Part shown: piece by piece, positions 56,114 to 64,000 of the stretch
Layout of the letters: every line of letters starts with the position of its first letter
Position numbering within the stretch: the first letter of the stretch is position 1
Source: Arachnia propionica
GTDB taxonomy: Bacteria > Actinomycetota > Actinomycetes > Propionibacteriales > Propionibacteriaceae
NCBI RefSeq assembly: GCF_003859805.1
Contig: NZ_RQZG01000014.1
Coordinates: 1-64,000, forward strand
Length of the DNA: 64,000 bases
Direction: 5' to 3'
The notes under the pieces: generated by a model
What the model was told of the DNA's origin: nothing
The model's database searches: none
What the model saw: only the letters and a program-made list of their open reading frames with translations
Translations under genes and position numbers: made by a program

Positions 56114-56884
56114 ATGACGATGAGCCTGTGGCGGGAGATCACGTGGGTGGAGAGCACCGGCTCCACCAATGCCGACCTGGTGTCCCGGGCGCGAGCCGGG
56201 GCGACGGAGGGCACGGTACTGGTCGCGTCGGAGCAGACCGCAGGGCGCGGCCGACTGGACCGGACCTGGACCAGTCCTGCCGGGGCCTGTGTGGCGATGT
56301 CGATGCTGCTGGTACCCGGACAACCCTTCGACCGGTGGGGGTGGCTGTCCCTGCTGGCCGGGATGGCGGTGCGGGGGGCGTTGGAGAAGATCGCGCCCGA
56401 GCCCGGTCGGGTGCAGCTGAAGTGGCCCAACGACGTCCTCATCGACGGCCGCAAGGTGTGTGGCATCCTCAGCGAACGGGTCGAGCATCCCGACGGGGCG
56501 CGTGCGGTCGTCGGGCTGGGGGTCAACATCACGATGACCGAGGCGGAGCTGCCCATCCCCACCGCGACCTCCCTCAGGGTCGCAGGTTTCCCCGAGGACC
56601 GCGACCAGCTGGTGGCCGAGATCCTGGCCCAGTTCGAGACCTGCTACCGCCGTTGGCAGGAGACCGGTGACGTGCGCTCGGAGTACCGAGAGCTGTGCAG
56701 CAGCATCGGGGCCGAGCTTCGGATCGTGGTCGAGCGCGAACAGGGTGTCACGGGCGTCGGGTACGACATCGACCGGTACGGCAGGATCGTCGTCCGCACG
56801 GATCAGGGCCTTCGGACCTTCGCGGTGGGGGATGTCATCCACGCCCGTCTCGAGGAACCCGGCCTCCGAGAACCGAGAGCATGA
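56114..56884 (+). CDS. birA: Biotin--[acetyl-CoA-carboxylase] ligase
   Basis: BirA activates biotin with ATP and attaches it to the biotin carrier, here the alpha subunit at 49606-51375. The 256-residue product has [36 protein letters not shown] (biotinyl-adenylate loop), [17 protein letters not shown] and the C-terminal domain with [11 protein letters not shown]. There is no DNA-binding N-terminal domain, so it is a ligase only and not a repressor. ATG at 56114 is chosen over GTG at 56108 because of the -10 spacing. Confidence 0.95.
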   Translation: MTMSLWREITWVESTGSTNADLVSRARAGATEGTVLVASEQTAGRGRLDRTWTSPAGACVAMSMLLVPGQPFDRWGWLSLLAGMAVRGALEKIAPEPGRVQLKWPNDVLIDGRKVCGILSERVEHPDGARAVVGLGVNITMTEAELPIPTATSLRVAGFPEDRDQLVAEILAQFETCYRRWQETGDVRSEYRELCSSIGAELRIVVEREQGVTGVGYDIDRYGRIVVRTDQGLRTFAVGDVIHARLEEPGLREPRA

Positions 56885-56897
56885 CAGACTGGTGGGC

Positions 56898-57392
56898 ATG
56901 GCGTTGAAGCAAGACCTCCTGGCCCGTGACGAACAAGTCGTCCTCCACCTTCGTACCCACATGAAGGCGATGTTCTGGCCGCTCATGGCACTCTTCGCGA
57001 CGGCGGCCGTGTTCGGTGTCCTGCTGGCCTGGCTTCCCACGGACTGGCGGCCGTGGAGCATCTACGCCCTGATCGCCCTGGTGCTGGTGGTGGTCATCGC
57101 GCTCACGGTCATCCCGTTCCTCAGGTGGCGGACCTCCACCTACACCGTCACCAACCGTCGGATCATCACCCGGAAGGGAATCCTCAACAAGACGGGACAC
57201 GATCTGCCACTGCGCAGCATCAACAACGTCACCTACGAGCGTTCCGTCACCGACCGGATGCTGGGCTGCGGCACCCTTGTCCTGGAGACCGCCGCGGACG
57301 AACCCCTCGAACTGCCCGATGTGCCCGGCGTGGAACGGGTCAACACGATCATCGCCGATCTGCTCTTCGACGGGGTCCCTGACCAGGAGTAG
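56898..57392 (+). CDS. PH domain (DUF304-type) membrane protein
   Basis: The 164-residue protein has two membrane helices (MFWPLMALFATAAVFGVLLAW and YALIALVLVVVIALTVIPFL), then a bacterial PH-like domain (TYTVTNRRIITRKGILNKTG, LPLRSINNVTYERSVTDRML, GTLVLETAADEP) typical of the YdbS/bPH_2 family. Function is unknown. ATG lies 13 nt after the birA stop and the stop is 22 nt before purK. The order PH-domain gene then purK-purE is seen in several actinobacteria. Confidence 0.9.
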   Translation: MALKQDLLARDEQVVLHLRTHMKAMFWPLMALFATAAVFGVLLAWLPTDWRPWSIYALIALVLVVVIALTVIPFLRWRTSTYTVTNRRIITRKGILNKTGHDLPLRSINNVTYERSVTDRMLGCGTLVLETAADEPLELPDVPGVERVNTIIADLLFDGVPDQE

Positions 57393-57401
57393 GCACGATA
57401 G

Positions 57402-57407
57402 TAGGAT
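57402..57407 (+). promoter_or_regulatory. -10 element TAGGAT for purK
   Basis: TAGGAT lies 7 nt before the GTG of purK, without a Shine-Dalgarno, which fits a leaderless transcript starting after the PH-domain gene. Confidence 0.5.
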
Positions 57408-57414
57408 CCACCCC

Positions 57415-58572
57415 GTGGATCGTCGTTACCGGGTCGGCATCATCGGGGGTGGCCAGCTGGCCCGCATGATGCAGCAGGCTGCCATCGCGCTGGGCATCGA
57501 GGTACGTCTGCTGGCCGAGGCGTCGGATGCCTCCGCGGCCCAGGTGATCCCCCTCACGACGGTGGGCGACCATGACGACGAGGAGACACTTGCCGCCTTC
57601 GCCGGTGACTGCGATGTCATCACCTTCGACCACGAGCACGTCCCCACCGCACTGCTGCGGAGGCTTGGTGACGAGGTGGCGGTCAGGCCCGGCCCTCACG
57701 CCCTGCAGTTCGCCCAGGACAAGGCCCTGATGCGGCAACGGCTGTCCGGGATGGGGGTGCCCTGCCCCAGGTTCGCGATCTGCCGCGACGAGGAGCAGCT
57801 GCTGGCCTTCGGCCGGGAGGAGGGCTGGCCGATCATCGCGAAGACCTCCCGTGGTGGCTACGACGGCAAGGGGGTGTGGCGGCTCGATGCTCCCGACGAG
57901 GCTGCCGAACCGTTCCGGGGCAAGCCGGAGGTCTCTGCGGGGGAGGAGGTGGTGATCGTCGCGGAGGAGTTCATCGACTTCGAGCGGGAGCTGTCCGTCG
58001 TCGTCGCCCGCTCCCCGCGTCAGGCCGTGGTCTACCCGGTCTCCGAGACCGTGCAGCGAGACGGCGTCTGCGTGGAGACGATCACCCCGGCACCGGGACT
58101 TCCCGATGGGAAGGCCGCGGAACTCCAGGAACTGGGGCTCAGGATCGCGGGGGAGCTGGACGTCGTCGGGGTGCTCGCCGTGGAGTTGATGGCCGCCCGT
58201 GACGGACGGGTGGTGGTCAACGAGTTGGCGATGCGGCCCCACAACACCGGGCACTGGAGCATCGACGGGGCACGCACCAGTCAGTTCGAGAACCACCTCC
58301 GGGCGGTGCTGGACCTGCCGCTCGGCAGCCCTGCCATGACCTGCGACGTCGCGGTGATGGCCAATGTGCTGGGTGGTGCCGAGACCGACCTCACCGGGGC
58401 ACTGCAGCACGTCCACGCCCGCGACCCCGAGGTCGCGGTGCAGCTGTACGGCAAGCAGGTTCGCCCGGGCCGCAAGGTGGGACACGTCACCGCCTGTGAC
58501 TCGGACCGGGACCGGGCACTCGCCCGCGCCCGTCATGCCGCCCGATACCTGATGGGAGACCCCGATGCCTGA
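57415..58572 (+). CDS. purK: 5-(Carboxyamino)imidazole ribonucleotide synthase
   Basis: PurK carboxylates AIR with ATP and bicarbonate in purine synthesis. The 385-residue ATP-grasp enzyme has [24 protein letters not shown], the ATP site [29 protein letters not shown] and the end motif [20 protein letters not shown] at 57415 gives [10 protein letters not shown]. Its end overlaps the purE start by 8 nt, so the two enzymes, which act in sequence, are translated together. Confidence 0.96.
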   Translation: MDRRYRVGIIGGGQLARMMQQAAIALGIEVRLLAEASDASAAQVIPLTTVGDHDDEETLAAFAGDCDVITFDHEHVPTALLRRLGDEVAVRPGPHALQFAQDKALMRQRLSGMGVPCPRFAICRDEEQLLAFGREEGWPIIAKTSRGGYDGKGVWRLDAPDEAAEPFRGKPEVSAGEEVVIVAEEFIDFERELSVVVARSPRQAVVYPVSETVQRDGVCVETITPAPGLPDGKAAELQELGLRIAGELDVVGVLAVELMAARDGRVVVNELAMRPHNTGHWSIDGARTSQFENHLRAVLDLPLGSPAMTCDVAVMANVLGGAETDLTGALQHVHARDPEVAVQLYGKQVRPGRKVGHVTACDSDRDRALARARHAARYLMGDPDA

Positions 58573-59053
58573 TGTCGCCATCCTCATGGGATCCGACTCC
58601 GACTGGCCGACGATGCGCGCGGCTGCGGAGGCCCTCGACGAGTTCGAGGTGGGTCACCACGCCGATGTCGTCAGTGCCCACCGGATGCCGGAGGAGATGG
58701 TGGCCTTCGGTCGCGGTGCCCACGAGCAGGGTTTCAAGGTGATCATCGCCGGGGCCGGGGGAGCCGCCCATCTGCCCGGGATGCTCGCTGCCCTGACCCC
58801 GCTCCCGGTGATCGGGGTTCCCGTGCCGTTGAAACATCTCGACGGCATGGACTCGTTGCTGTCGATCGTGCAGATGCCGTCGGGTGTCCCGGTGGCCACC
58901 GTCGCGGTGGGCAATGCCCGCAACGCCGGGCTGCTGGCGGTGCGGATGCTGGCCGCAACCGACCCGGTGCTCCTAGAACGCATGGTGCAGTTCCAGGCCG
59001 GGCTCCGGGACGCAGCGAAGGCGAAGGGTGCCGTGGTCAGGCAGCGCAGCTGA
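58565..59053 (+). CDS. purE: N5-carboxyaminoimidazole ribonucleotide mutase
   Basis: PurE moves the carboxyl group from N5 to C4 of the imidazole, completing the PurK step. The 162-residue product has the class I motifs [60 protein letters not shown] (substrate loop), and [18 protein letters not shown] at 58565 overlaps purK by 8 nt. A strong terminator follows. Confidence 0.97.
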   Translation: MPDVAILMGSDSDWPTMRAAAEALDEFEVGHHADVVSAHRMPEEMVAFGRGAHEQGFKVIIAGAGGAAHLPGMLAALTPLPVIGVPVPLKHLDGMDSLLSIVQMPSGVPVATVAVGNARNAGLLAVRMLAATDPVLLERMVQFQAGLRDAAKAKGAVVRQRS

Positions 59054-59070
59054 GATCACCCCGGAGACGA

Positions 59071-59105
59071 CGATGGGCCCCGACCAGGTTGGTCGGGGCC
59101 CATCG
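59071..59105. terminator. Bidirectional terminator between purE and the DUF3352 gene
   Basis: A perfect 15-bp stem (CGATGGGCCCCGACC and complement) closes an AGGTT loop. It lies 18 nt after the purE stop and 8 nt after the stop of the convergent gene on the minus strand, so it can serve both. Confidence 0.88.
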
Positions 59106-59112
59106 TCCGGGG

Positions 59113-60690
59113 TCACTTGAAGGAGACCCGCAGGGTGACGGAACCGTAGTGCTCATCGAGCATTTTGACCGTCATGCCCACTCCGTCGAACTTCCTGAGT
59201 GCTTCGACGTCAGAGCCTGAGCCGAGGTTCGGGAGGGAGGAGACGATGCTGCCGATGTTGACGAAGATGATCGCGTTGGCCTTGTCGGCATCCTTGACGA
59301 CCTTCTTGTAGGTCGCGTCGTCAGCGAGTCTGGTCTTCGGCTTGGCCAGGTCCTCGGGTGAGCCGTTCCACGTGGTGAAGACCTTGTCCCCCTCGGTGTG
59401 GTGCTTCAACCCCTCGGGCAGCTGTCGACCGATCCGCTCGAGCACGGACTGGTGGCCGGAGGGATCGTTGGTCTTGACCGCGAGGCCGACGGTGGGGGTG
59501 GCACCCCGGCCCCCGCTGAGCGCCGCCACGGTGCTCTGCGGCACGTAGAGGCCGAACTGCTGCCCGACCAGGGCCTTCAGATCCTCCTTGGAGGAGATGC
59601 CGATGCTCTGCAGGTCCGACGAGGAGAGGCCCTGCTGTTCCAGCTGTTCCCAGGCCTGGTCGATGGAGGCGTCATTCGTGCTGCTTCCGACGGCGGCGAT
59701 GGTGTCGCCCGGCAGGTTGCCCACCAGCTCGGAGGCGGATTCGAGGTTGTTCTCGATCTTCTGCTCCTGCCAGGCGATGCCCTCGAGCACGACGGTGCTG
59801 TCCTCGATGCGCAGGCCGAAGGCGACGCGCCCCTCCAGCACGGCACCCGGCGTCGCGAGGGTGCTGTTGTTGGTCAGCTCAGCCAACTGCTGCAGGCCCT
59901 TGCCCTCGCCCCAGACGGTGGCGAGGAGGCCGCCCGGAAGCTTGGCCATGTCGGCCTTGAAACCCTCGTTGTTGGCCAGTGGGGCCTTCTTCACCGCGTC
60001 GGCATCGGGCAGGGAGCGGTCCGTGACCAGCAGCTGGTCGTCAACCGTCCGGTACTCACCACTGGCCTGCCCGTCCTTGAGGAGGTGCTTCTTGGCGAAC
60101 TCCTCGGCCTTGGCCGCGTCCTTCTGCTGGAAGGCGACCAGAACCGTCGGTTCGCGCTCCTCGGAGGCGTAGGCGGCGAAGGTGATGGAGTCACCCAGCC
60201 ACGGCTCGACATCGCTCCAGGAGATGTCGTCGTTGTCCTTGAACGCGAACTCGACCAGGGCCTTCTTGTAGTTGCCCTCGGTGATGTCCAGGCCGTCGGT
60301 GAACTCCGGGAACTTCTCGACGAGGTCCTTGACGGCGAGCTGGTCGGGTGCCGCGGGGTTCAGGTCGATGCTGGCCACGATCAACGGGTTGTCCGGCAGC
60401 ACGTTGGCGGCCGCGATGGTGGCAGGCTTCTTCAGCAGCATGACGGCTGCGAAGGCGGCACCGGCGATCACGGCCAGGGCGACGACGGCTGCGACGATGA
60501 TCTTGGCCCTGGACTTCTTCTGCGGTGCCGTGGCGACCGGTCCCTGGGGGCCGTACCCGGGCTGACCCTGCCACTGGGGCTGACCCTGCCACTGGGGCTG
60601 GCCGGGCCCCTGAGGCGGAGGTCCCTGCCACTGGGGCTGGCCGGGACCCTGCTGGTACTGGGGGCCGGGCGGATTGACGGGGTGGTTCAT
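59113..60690 (-). CDS. DUF3352 domain membrane-anchored protein
   Basis: The 525-residue protein has a Pro/Gln/Gly/Trp repeat at the N-terminus (residues 10-50, units like GQPQWQG), one membrane helix (IIVAAVVALAVIAGAAFAAVMLL), and a large outer DUF3352 domain with recurring halves (PDNPLIVASIDLNP, GDSITFAAYA, VLVAFQQKDAAKAEEF, NAIIFVNIGSIVSSL). Its function is not known. The cytosolic repeat is typical of actinobacterial envelope proteins. ATG has CGGAGG ahead. It lies upstream of nothing on its own strand except the terminator at its end. Confidence 0.88.
   Translation of the reverse strand: MNHPVNPPGPQYQQGPGQPQWQGPPPQGPGQPQWQGQPQWQGQPGYGPQGPVATAPQKKSRAKIIVAAVVALAVIAGAAFAAVMLLKKPATIAAANVLPDNPLIVASIDLNPAAPDQLAVKDLVEKFPEFTDGLDITEGNYKKALVEFAFKDNDDISWSDVEPWLGDSITFAAYASEEREPTVLVAFQQKDAAKAEEFAKKHLLKDGQASGEYRTVDDQLLVTDRSLPDADAVKKAPLANNEGFKADMAKLPGGLLATVWGEGKGLQQLAELTNNSTLATPGAVLEGRVAFGLRIEDSTVVLEGIAWQEQKIENNLESASELVGNLPGDTIAAVGSSTNDASIDQAWEQLEQQGLSSSDLQSIGISSKEDLKALVGQQFGLYVPQSTVAALSGGRGATPTVGLAVKTNDPSGHQSVLERIGRQLPEGLKHHTEGDKVFTTWNGSPEDLAKPKTRLADDATYKKVVKDADKANAIIFVNIGSIVSSLPNLGSGSDVEALRKFDGVGMTVKMLDEHYGSVTLRVSFK
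60547..60660 (-). repeat. Short tandem coding repeat in the DUF3352 gene
   Basis: Several near-identical units around CCACTGGGGCTG (plus strand) encode QPQWQG-type repeats in the cytosolic N-terminus. Their number could change by slippage, altering repeat length without a frameshift because the units are multiples of three bases. Confidence 0.7.
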
Positions 60691-60776
60691 CTTGACCTCC
60701 GGTGTGGGGACAACGTTCCCTCGAGTCTATCGAAGCCCGGGATCACCTTGTCATGGGCATCCGGTCGGACGAGGGG

Positions 60777-62006
60777 CTACTTCGCGTACTTCGCCAACGG
60801 GGTGGAGTCGCCCTTGATGACGGCGGAGAAGACCTCCTGGCTGGCCTCCTTGTCCCACAGCATCACGCTCTGTCCGTCGCGGCGGGCGTTGGCGTCGGCG
60901 ACGGGGACGCTGAGGGACAGACCGGCCCCGCTGGCCGCCGACAGGAACACCCGGGCCCCACCGAGGGTCTCACCCGGGCCGGTGTCCTTGCCCCGACCCA
61001 GGGTGTGGCCGGCAGCCATGTTGAGGTTCCAGTAGGTCACCGGGTTCAGCACCGAGAACGGGTGGAGAGCCTTCTTCGCGACCTTGCCGATCACCTCGCG
61101 CTGGCGCGCCATGCGACCGAGGTCCCCGGTCGGGTCGGCCTTGCGCATCCGCACGTAGCCGAGCGCGGTCTTGCCGTCGAGCGTCTGGCACCCGGCCGGG
61201 AGGTCCAGGTGGGAGTCCTCGTCCTGGATGGGCTCCTCAGGGCACACCTCGATACCGCCGACGGCGTCGACGGCCTCCACCACACCGAGGAACCCGATCT
61301 CCAGGTAGCCGTCGATGCGGATGCCGGTGTTCTGCTCGATGGTCTGGACGAGCAACGGCGCCCCGCCCCAGGCGAATGCGGCGTTGAGTTTCGCCTCACC
61401 CTTGCCGGGCACCTTCACCCACGAGTCGCGGGGCAGGGAGATCATGGCGGGCTCACCCTTCTCGGGCAGGTGCAGCAGGATCATCGTGTCGGTGCGACGT
61501 CCCTCGGTGTCCCCGGTGCCCAGTTCGCCGCGCTGCTCGTCGGTGAGTTCGTCCCGGCCGTCGGAGCCCACCAGCAGCACGGTGGTGCCCGGTTGCTCGG
61601 CGGGGCGGTCCCCGGTCGGGGTGGCATCCACCTGGGACACCGAGGTCCACGCGTAGATGGGGACCGCGACCAGGTAGAGCAGCCAGGCCAGCACCAGGGC
61701 GCCGACGATCCGCCGCAACGGCCGCCTGGGGCGACGGCGCGTCGAGCGGGGTGGGGGCGGTGCGGCCGGTGGTCCGGGGCGGTACGGGGGGTGCGTGGGC
61801 GGTGGGGGTGGGGTCGGGCCCGGCTGATGGTACGACGGCTGGGCCTGTGGTGGTGGCGGGGTCGGATACCCTCCCCGGTCAACGCGGTACTGGTTGTCAG
61901 CAGCCAGTCCGGCGACCTCCTCGGGGCGCTGGATGCGGGTGGGCTGGGGATCGGGTTCCCGTCGGTACAGCCAATCCAGGTCTGCGTTTCGTCTGTCCTC
62001 AGCCAT
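60777..62006 (-). CDS. LytR-CpsA-Psr (LCP) family wall-polymer ligase
   Basis: LCP proteins move glycopolymers from lipid carriers to peptidoglycan or, in mycolate-free actinobacteria, to teichoic-acid-like sites. The 409-residue product has a cytosolic start rich in Pro (PTPPPPQAQPSYHQPGP), one membrane helix (IVGALVLAWLLYLVAVPIYAW), and the LCP domain with TTVLLVGSDGRDELT, RTDTMILLHLP, MISLPRDSWVKVPG, KLNAAFAWGG, and GYVRMRKADPTGDLGRM that carry the conserved Asp and Arg residues. ATG at 62006 lies 7 nt after TACGCT. A glycosyltransferase is divergent from it. Confidence 0.93.
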   Translation of the reverse strand: MAEDRRNADLDWLYRREPDPQPTRIQRPEEVAGLAADNQYRVDRGGYPTPPPPQAQPSYHQPGPTPPPPPTHPPYRPGPPAAPPPPRSTRRRPRRPLRRIVGALVLAWLLYLVAVPIYAWTSVSQVDATPTGDRPAEQPGTTVLLVGSDGRDELTDEQRGELGTGDTEGRRTDTMILLHLPEKGEPAMISLPRDSWVKVPGKGEAKLNAAFAWGGAPLLVQTIEQNTGIRIDGYLEIGFLGVVEAVDAVGGIEVCPEEPIQDEDSHLDLPAGCQTLDGKTALGYVRMRKADPTGDLGRMARQREVIGKVAKKALHPFSVLNPVTYWNLNMAAGHTLGRGKDTGPGETLGGARVFLSAASGAGLSLSVPVADANARRDGQSVMLWDKEASQEVFSAVIKGDSTPLAKYAK

Positions 62007-62013
62007 GCCTGCC

Positions 62014-62019
62014 AGCGTA
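62014..62019 (-). promoter_or_regulatory. -10 element TACGCT for the LCP gene
   Basis: On the minus strand TACGCT lies 7 nt before the ATG at 62006. There is only a weak purine stretch and no good Shine-Dalgarno. The whole gap to the divergent gene is 49 nt. Confidence 0.45.
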
Positions 62020-62043
62020 CCCGCACCGGTGATCCGCGCCATG

Positions 62044-62049
62044 TAAGTT
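62044..62049 (+). promoter_or_regulatory. -10 element TAAGTT for the glycosyltransferase gene
   Basis: TAAGTT lies 6 nt before the GTG at 62056 with no Shine-Dalgarno, which fits a leaderless start. Its -35 would overlap the promoter of the divergent LCP gene. Confidence 0.45.
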
Positions 62050-62055
62050 GGCCGT

Positions 62056-63066
62056 GTGAACCCGCATCCCCCAGTCAGCGTCATCATGCCGGTCCGCAAC
62101 GAGGAACGGCACCTGGCCTCAGCCGTCGCCGAGGTGCTCGCCCAGGAGTACCCGGGCCAGCTGGAGGTGGTGCTGGCGGTGGGTCCGTCGACGGACCGCA
62201 CCCGGGGGATCGCCGAGGAGCTGGCCGCAGGGGACGCGCGGATCACGGTGGTGGCGAACCCGACGGGATTCACCCCGGCCGGACTGAACGTGGCGCTGCG
62301 GGCGGCCCGGCACGACATCATCGTGCGGGTCGACGGGCACGCCGAGCTGAGCGACGGCTACATCACCACCGCCGTGCGGCTGTTGCGGGAGACCGGGGCC
62401 GCCAATGTCGGCGGTCGGATGGAGGCACACGGCCGGACCCCGTTCGAGCAGGCCGTCGCCGCGGCCTACAACTCACCGCTCGGACTCGGTGGCGGGGGTT
62501 TCCACCTGGCCGAGACCCCGGCCGGTCCTGCCGAGACGGTCTTCCTCGGGGTGTTCCGGCGTGAAGCCCTGGAACAGGTGGGGGGGTTCGACGAGGCCCT
62601 GCACCGGGCGCAGGACTGGGAGCTCAACCACCGACTGCGCACGGCCGGACTGCTGGTGTACTACTCGCCCGAGCTCCGGGTGGTCTACCGCCCCCGTTCC
62701 GGTCTGCGGGCACTGGCGACCCAGTTCTTCCGCACCGGGCAGTGGCGGCGTGAGGTGATCCGACGTCACCCGGAGACCGCCTCCGTGCGCTACCTGGCCC
62801 CGCCGGTCGTGGCGGCCAGCTCACTGCTCGGACTCGTCTCAGGAACCCTCGGCATCCTGCTGCGGGCCCCGTTGCTCATCACCGGACTGATCGCTCCCGG
62901 CGCCTACCTGGCCTTCCTCGGCTACGCGACGACCACGATGCCGACCGTCAGCCGGGCGGCGCGACTCCGGCTGCCGGTGGTGCTGGCGACGATGCACTTC
63001 GCCTGGGGGCTCGGGTTCCTGCGTGGCCTCAGGGGAGGTGCAGCAGCTCCCCGCGTTCCTGGCTGA
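62056..63066 (+). CDS. Family 2 glycosyltransferase
   Basis: The 336-residue GT-A enzyme begins PPVSVIMPVRNEERHLASAV, has VRVDGHAELSDGYI (DxD-like metal site), the acceptor-loop motifs FLGVFRREALEQVGGFDEAL and AQDWELNHRLRTAG (ED-like base), and two to three membrane helices at its C-terminus. It likely adds sugars to a wall or exopolysaccharide precursor, which fits the divergent LCP ligase. Its 3' end overlaps the convergent TIGR03089 gene by 38 bp. Confidence 0.92.
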   Translation: MNPHPPVSVIMPVRNEERHLASAVAEVLAQEYPGQLEVVLAVGPSTDRTRGIAEELAAGDARITVVANPTGFTPAGLNVALRAARHDIIVRVDGHAELSDGYITTAVRLLRETGAANVGGRMEAHGRTPFEQAVAAAYNSPLGLGGGGFHLAETPAGPAETVFLGVFRREALEQVGGFDEALHRAQDWELNHRLRTAGLLVYYSPELRVVYRPRSGLRALATQFFRTGQWRREVIRRHPETASVRYLAPPVVAASSLLGLVSGTLGILLRAPLLITGLIAPGAYLAFLGYATTTMPTVSRAARLRLPVVLATMHFAWGLGFLRGLRGGAAAPRVPG

Positions 63067-63703
63067 GGATCCGTTCCAGGGTGCTGCCGTCACCACCGGT
63101 GACGGAGACGGTTGTGCCGCCGCCGAGCACCGGGGCGACCAGTAGCTGGGAGATCCCGGCCCAGTCGCCGGGCGGCTGGTGGGCGACCCCCGCCGTGGTG
63201 CGGGCCGCCGTCGCCGCGATCTGCCCGTGGTCGAGGGTGGCCGCAGGTGTCGCCCAGGCCGGGCTGGTGAGGCCGACGGGCTCGGCCAGGTGGAGATCTG
63301 GTTGGGCCAGCACCTCGGCGAAGTCGGTGGTGTCCTCGGGAGGCTCGGCCACGGGAAGGTTGAGTGGGTGCATGGAGCAGATGATGGCGCCCGGGGTGGG
63401 GGGTCGCGAACCCGCCGCCATGACGGTGGGCACCCCGCGATCGGCCGTCACGACGGCGGCACGCTGCCAGATCGCCGCAACCCACACCCACGTCGCCCAG
63501 TGACCCGGGTGGGTGGTGATGAGGTCCAGCTGCACGTCGTCGCCTTCTCCGACACCCAGGTCGTCGAGGAGGTTCGCGGTCTTGTCCACCCAGTTGCGGA
63601 ACGTGACGGCGGAGAGTTCGATGCGGGTCCCCGCGTCCTCGTCGTAGTGGACGAACAGGGGGTGTGCGGCGGGAAGCCAGCTGAGTGCGTCGGAAAACAG
63701 CAT
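63029..63703 (-). CDS. TIGR03089 family protein (partial AMP-binding-like)
   Basis: The 224-residue protein matches the TIGR03089 group, found in actinobacteria and related to the N-terminal part of AMP-forming acyl/aryl-CoA ligases: PLFVHYDEDAGTRIELSAVTF, NWVDKTANLLDDLGVGEGD, and WATWVWVAAIWQRAAVV. It has no recognisable A8/A10 lysine region, so it is not a full ligase. Function is unknown. ATG at 63703 lies 6 nt after TAAGCT. Its last 38 bp overlap the glycosyltransferase on the other strand. Confidence 0.85.
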   Translation of the reverse strand: MLFSDALSWLPAAHPLFVHYDEDAGTRIELSAVTFRNWVDKTANLLDDLGVGEGDDVQLDLITTHPGHWATWVWVAAIWQRAAVVTADRGVPTVMAAGSRPPTPGAIICSMHPLNLPVAEPPEDTTDFAEVLAQPDLHLAEPVGLTSPAWATPAATLDHGQIAATAARTTAGVAHQPPGDWAGISQLLVAPVLGGGTTVSVTGGDGSTLERILSQERGELLHLP

Positions 63704-63709
63704 TCCCCG

Positions 63710-63715
63710 AGCTTA
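63710..63715 (-). promoter_or_regulatory. -10 element TAAGCT for the TIGR03089 gene
   Basis: On the minus strand TAAGCT lies 6 nt before the ATG at 63703 with no Shine-Dalgarno, another apparent leaderless start. Confidence 0.45.
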
Positions 63716-63830
63716 AATGGTTCGGTTCTTGTGAGGGATTCGTTGGGCAACTTCGTGGAATCGTTCCACGTCTGCTCATCCGGTCCCGCTGGTAGAGTTC
63801 CGGTAGGAGCGACGAGGCTGTGAGGTGAAC

Positions 63831-64000
63831 ATGAGCACGAGCCGGGAGGGAGACGCCCAGATCGAGTGGCTACGCAACCGAGCTGTCCAAGTGTTGGGGC
63901 GGATGGATGAGTATCGGGAAGTCCTGCGTCTGGTCGAGGCCGGGTTGGGTGATGAGGAGATCATGGCCCAGACCGGGGTGGAGCATCGTGATGTGTTGTC
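63831..64000 (+). CDS. Partial gene of unknown function
   Basis: The reading frame begins ATG at 63831 with GAGGTGA 2-8 nt ahead and runs open to the window end (56 codons). The visible sequence (MSTSREGDAQIEWLRNRAVQ..., LVEAGLGDEEIMAQTGVE) is helical and the latter stretch looks like a helix-turn-helix, so a small regulator is possible, but I do not recognise the family. TAGAGT at 63793-63798 could be its -10. Confidence 0.6.
   Translation, partial: MSTSREGDAQIEWLRNRAVQVLGRMDEYREVLRLVEAGLGDEEIMAQTGVEHRDVL

Overview
The window is a 64 kb stretch of a GC-rich actinobacterial chromosome, probably from the Propionibacteriaceae or a close relative. Several things point there: actinobacterial acyl-CoA carboxylase subunits including a small epsilon subunit, a HAIR (HspR) element in front of clpB, a TIGR03089-type protein, GTP-dependent PEP carboxykinase, DivIVA-like and LytR-CpsA-Psr envelope proteins, frequent GTG starts, and many genes that look leaderless (a TAnnnT hexamer 6-7 nt before the start codon). 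No rRNA, tRNA, CRISPR array, prophage or insertion sequence was recognised. || Layout: 1-6064 (minus) is an RHS/YD-repeat polymorphic toxin with a Hint domain and a low-GC toxin tail, followed by the start of a possible immunity gene cut by the window edge. 6272-9208 (minus) is a thiamine salvage operon (thiM-thiE-thiD-tenA) under a TPP riboswitch, with a DtxR/IdeR-like iron box just upstream. 9452-12694 is a secreted subtilase with a stunted LPKTG tail. 12756-14627 (minus) is pckG. 14836-18256 holds clpB with its HAIR site and an unknown membrane protein. 18406-19719 (minus) is a MATE exporter. || 20053-38286 is one very compact plus-strand operon. It encodes a giant secreted or anchored Ig/fibronectin-III protein, a MoxR AAA+ ATPase, a DUF58 protein, a TgpA-like membrane protein whose transglutaminase cysteine is missing, an FHA protein with membrane segments, a PP2C phosphatase, a second FHA protein, a Ser/Thr kinase with a Fn3-like outer domain, a spermidine-synthase-like protein and a sortase-like protein lacking its catalytic residues; then pyrE, an RNA methyltransferase and a small membrane protein. 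Nearly all junctions overlap by 4 nt or are under 25 nt. This is the best candidate here for an undescribed system: a phosphorylation-controlled envelope machine containing two apparent pseudoenzymes. || 38374-39393 is fba. 39650-48121 is an L-fucose uptake and catabolism operon (ABC importer, fucI, FGGY kinase, LacI regulator, fucU) with two LacI-type operator candidates in its promoter; no fuculose-phosphate aldolase is present. 48232-49543 holds a lipoprotein and cysE. 49606-56884 groups acyl-CoA carboxylase genes (biotin-carrying alpha, carboxyltransferase, epsilon) with maf, a DivIVA-like protein, a Nudix hydrolase and birA. 56898-59053 carries a PH-domain membrane protein, purK and purE. 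59113-64000 holds a DUF3352 protein, an LCP protein, a family-2 glycosyltransferase, a TIGR03089 protein and the start of an unknown gene.
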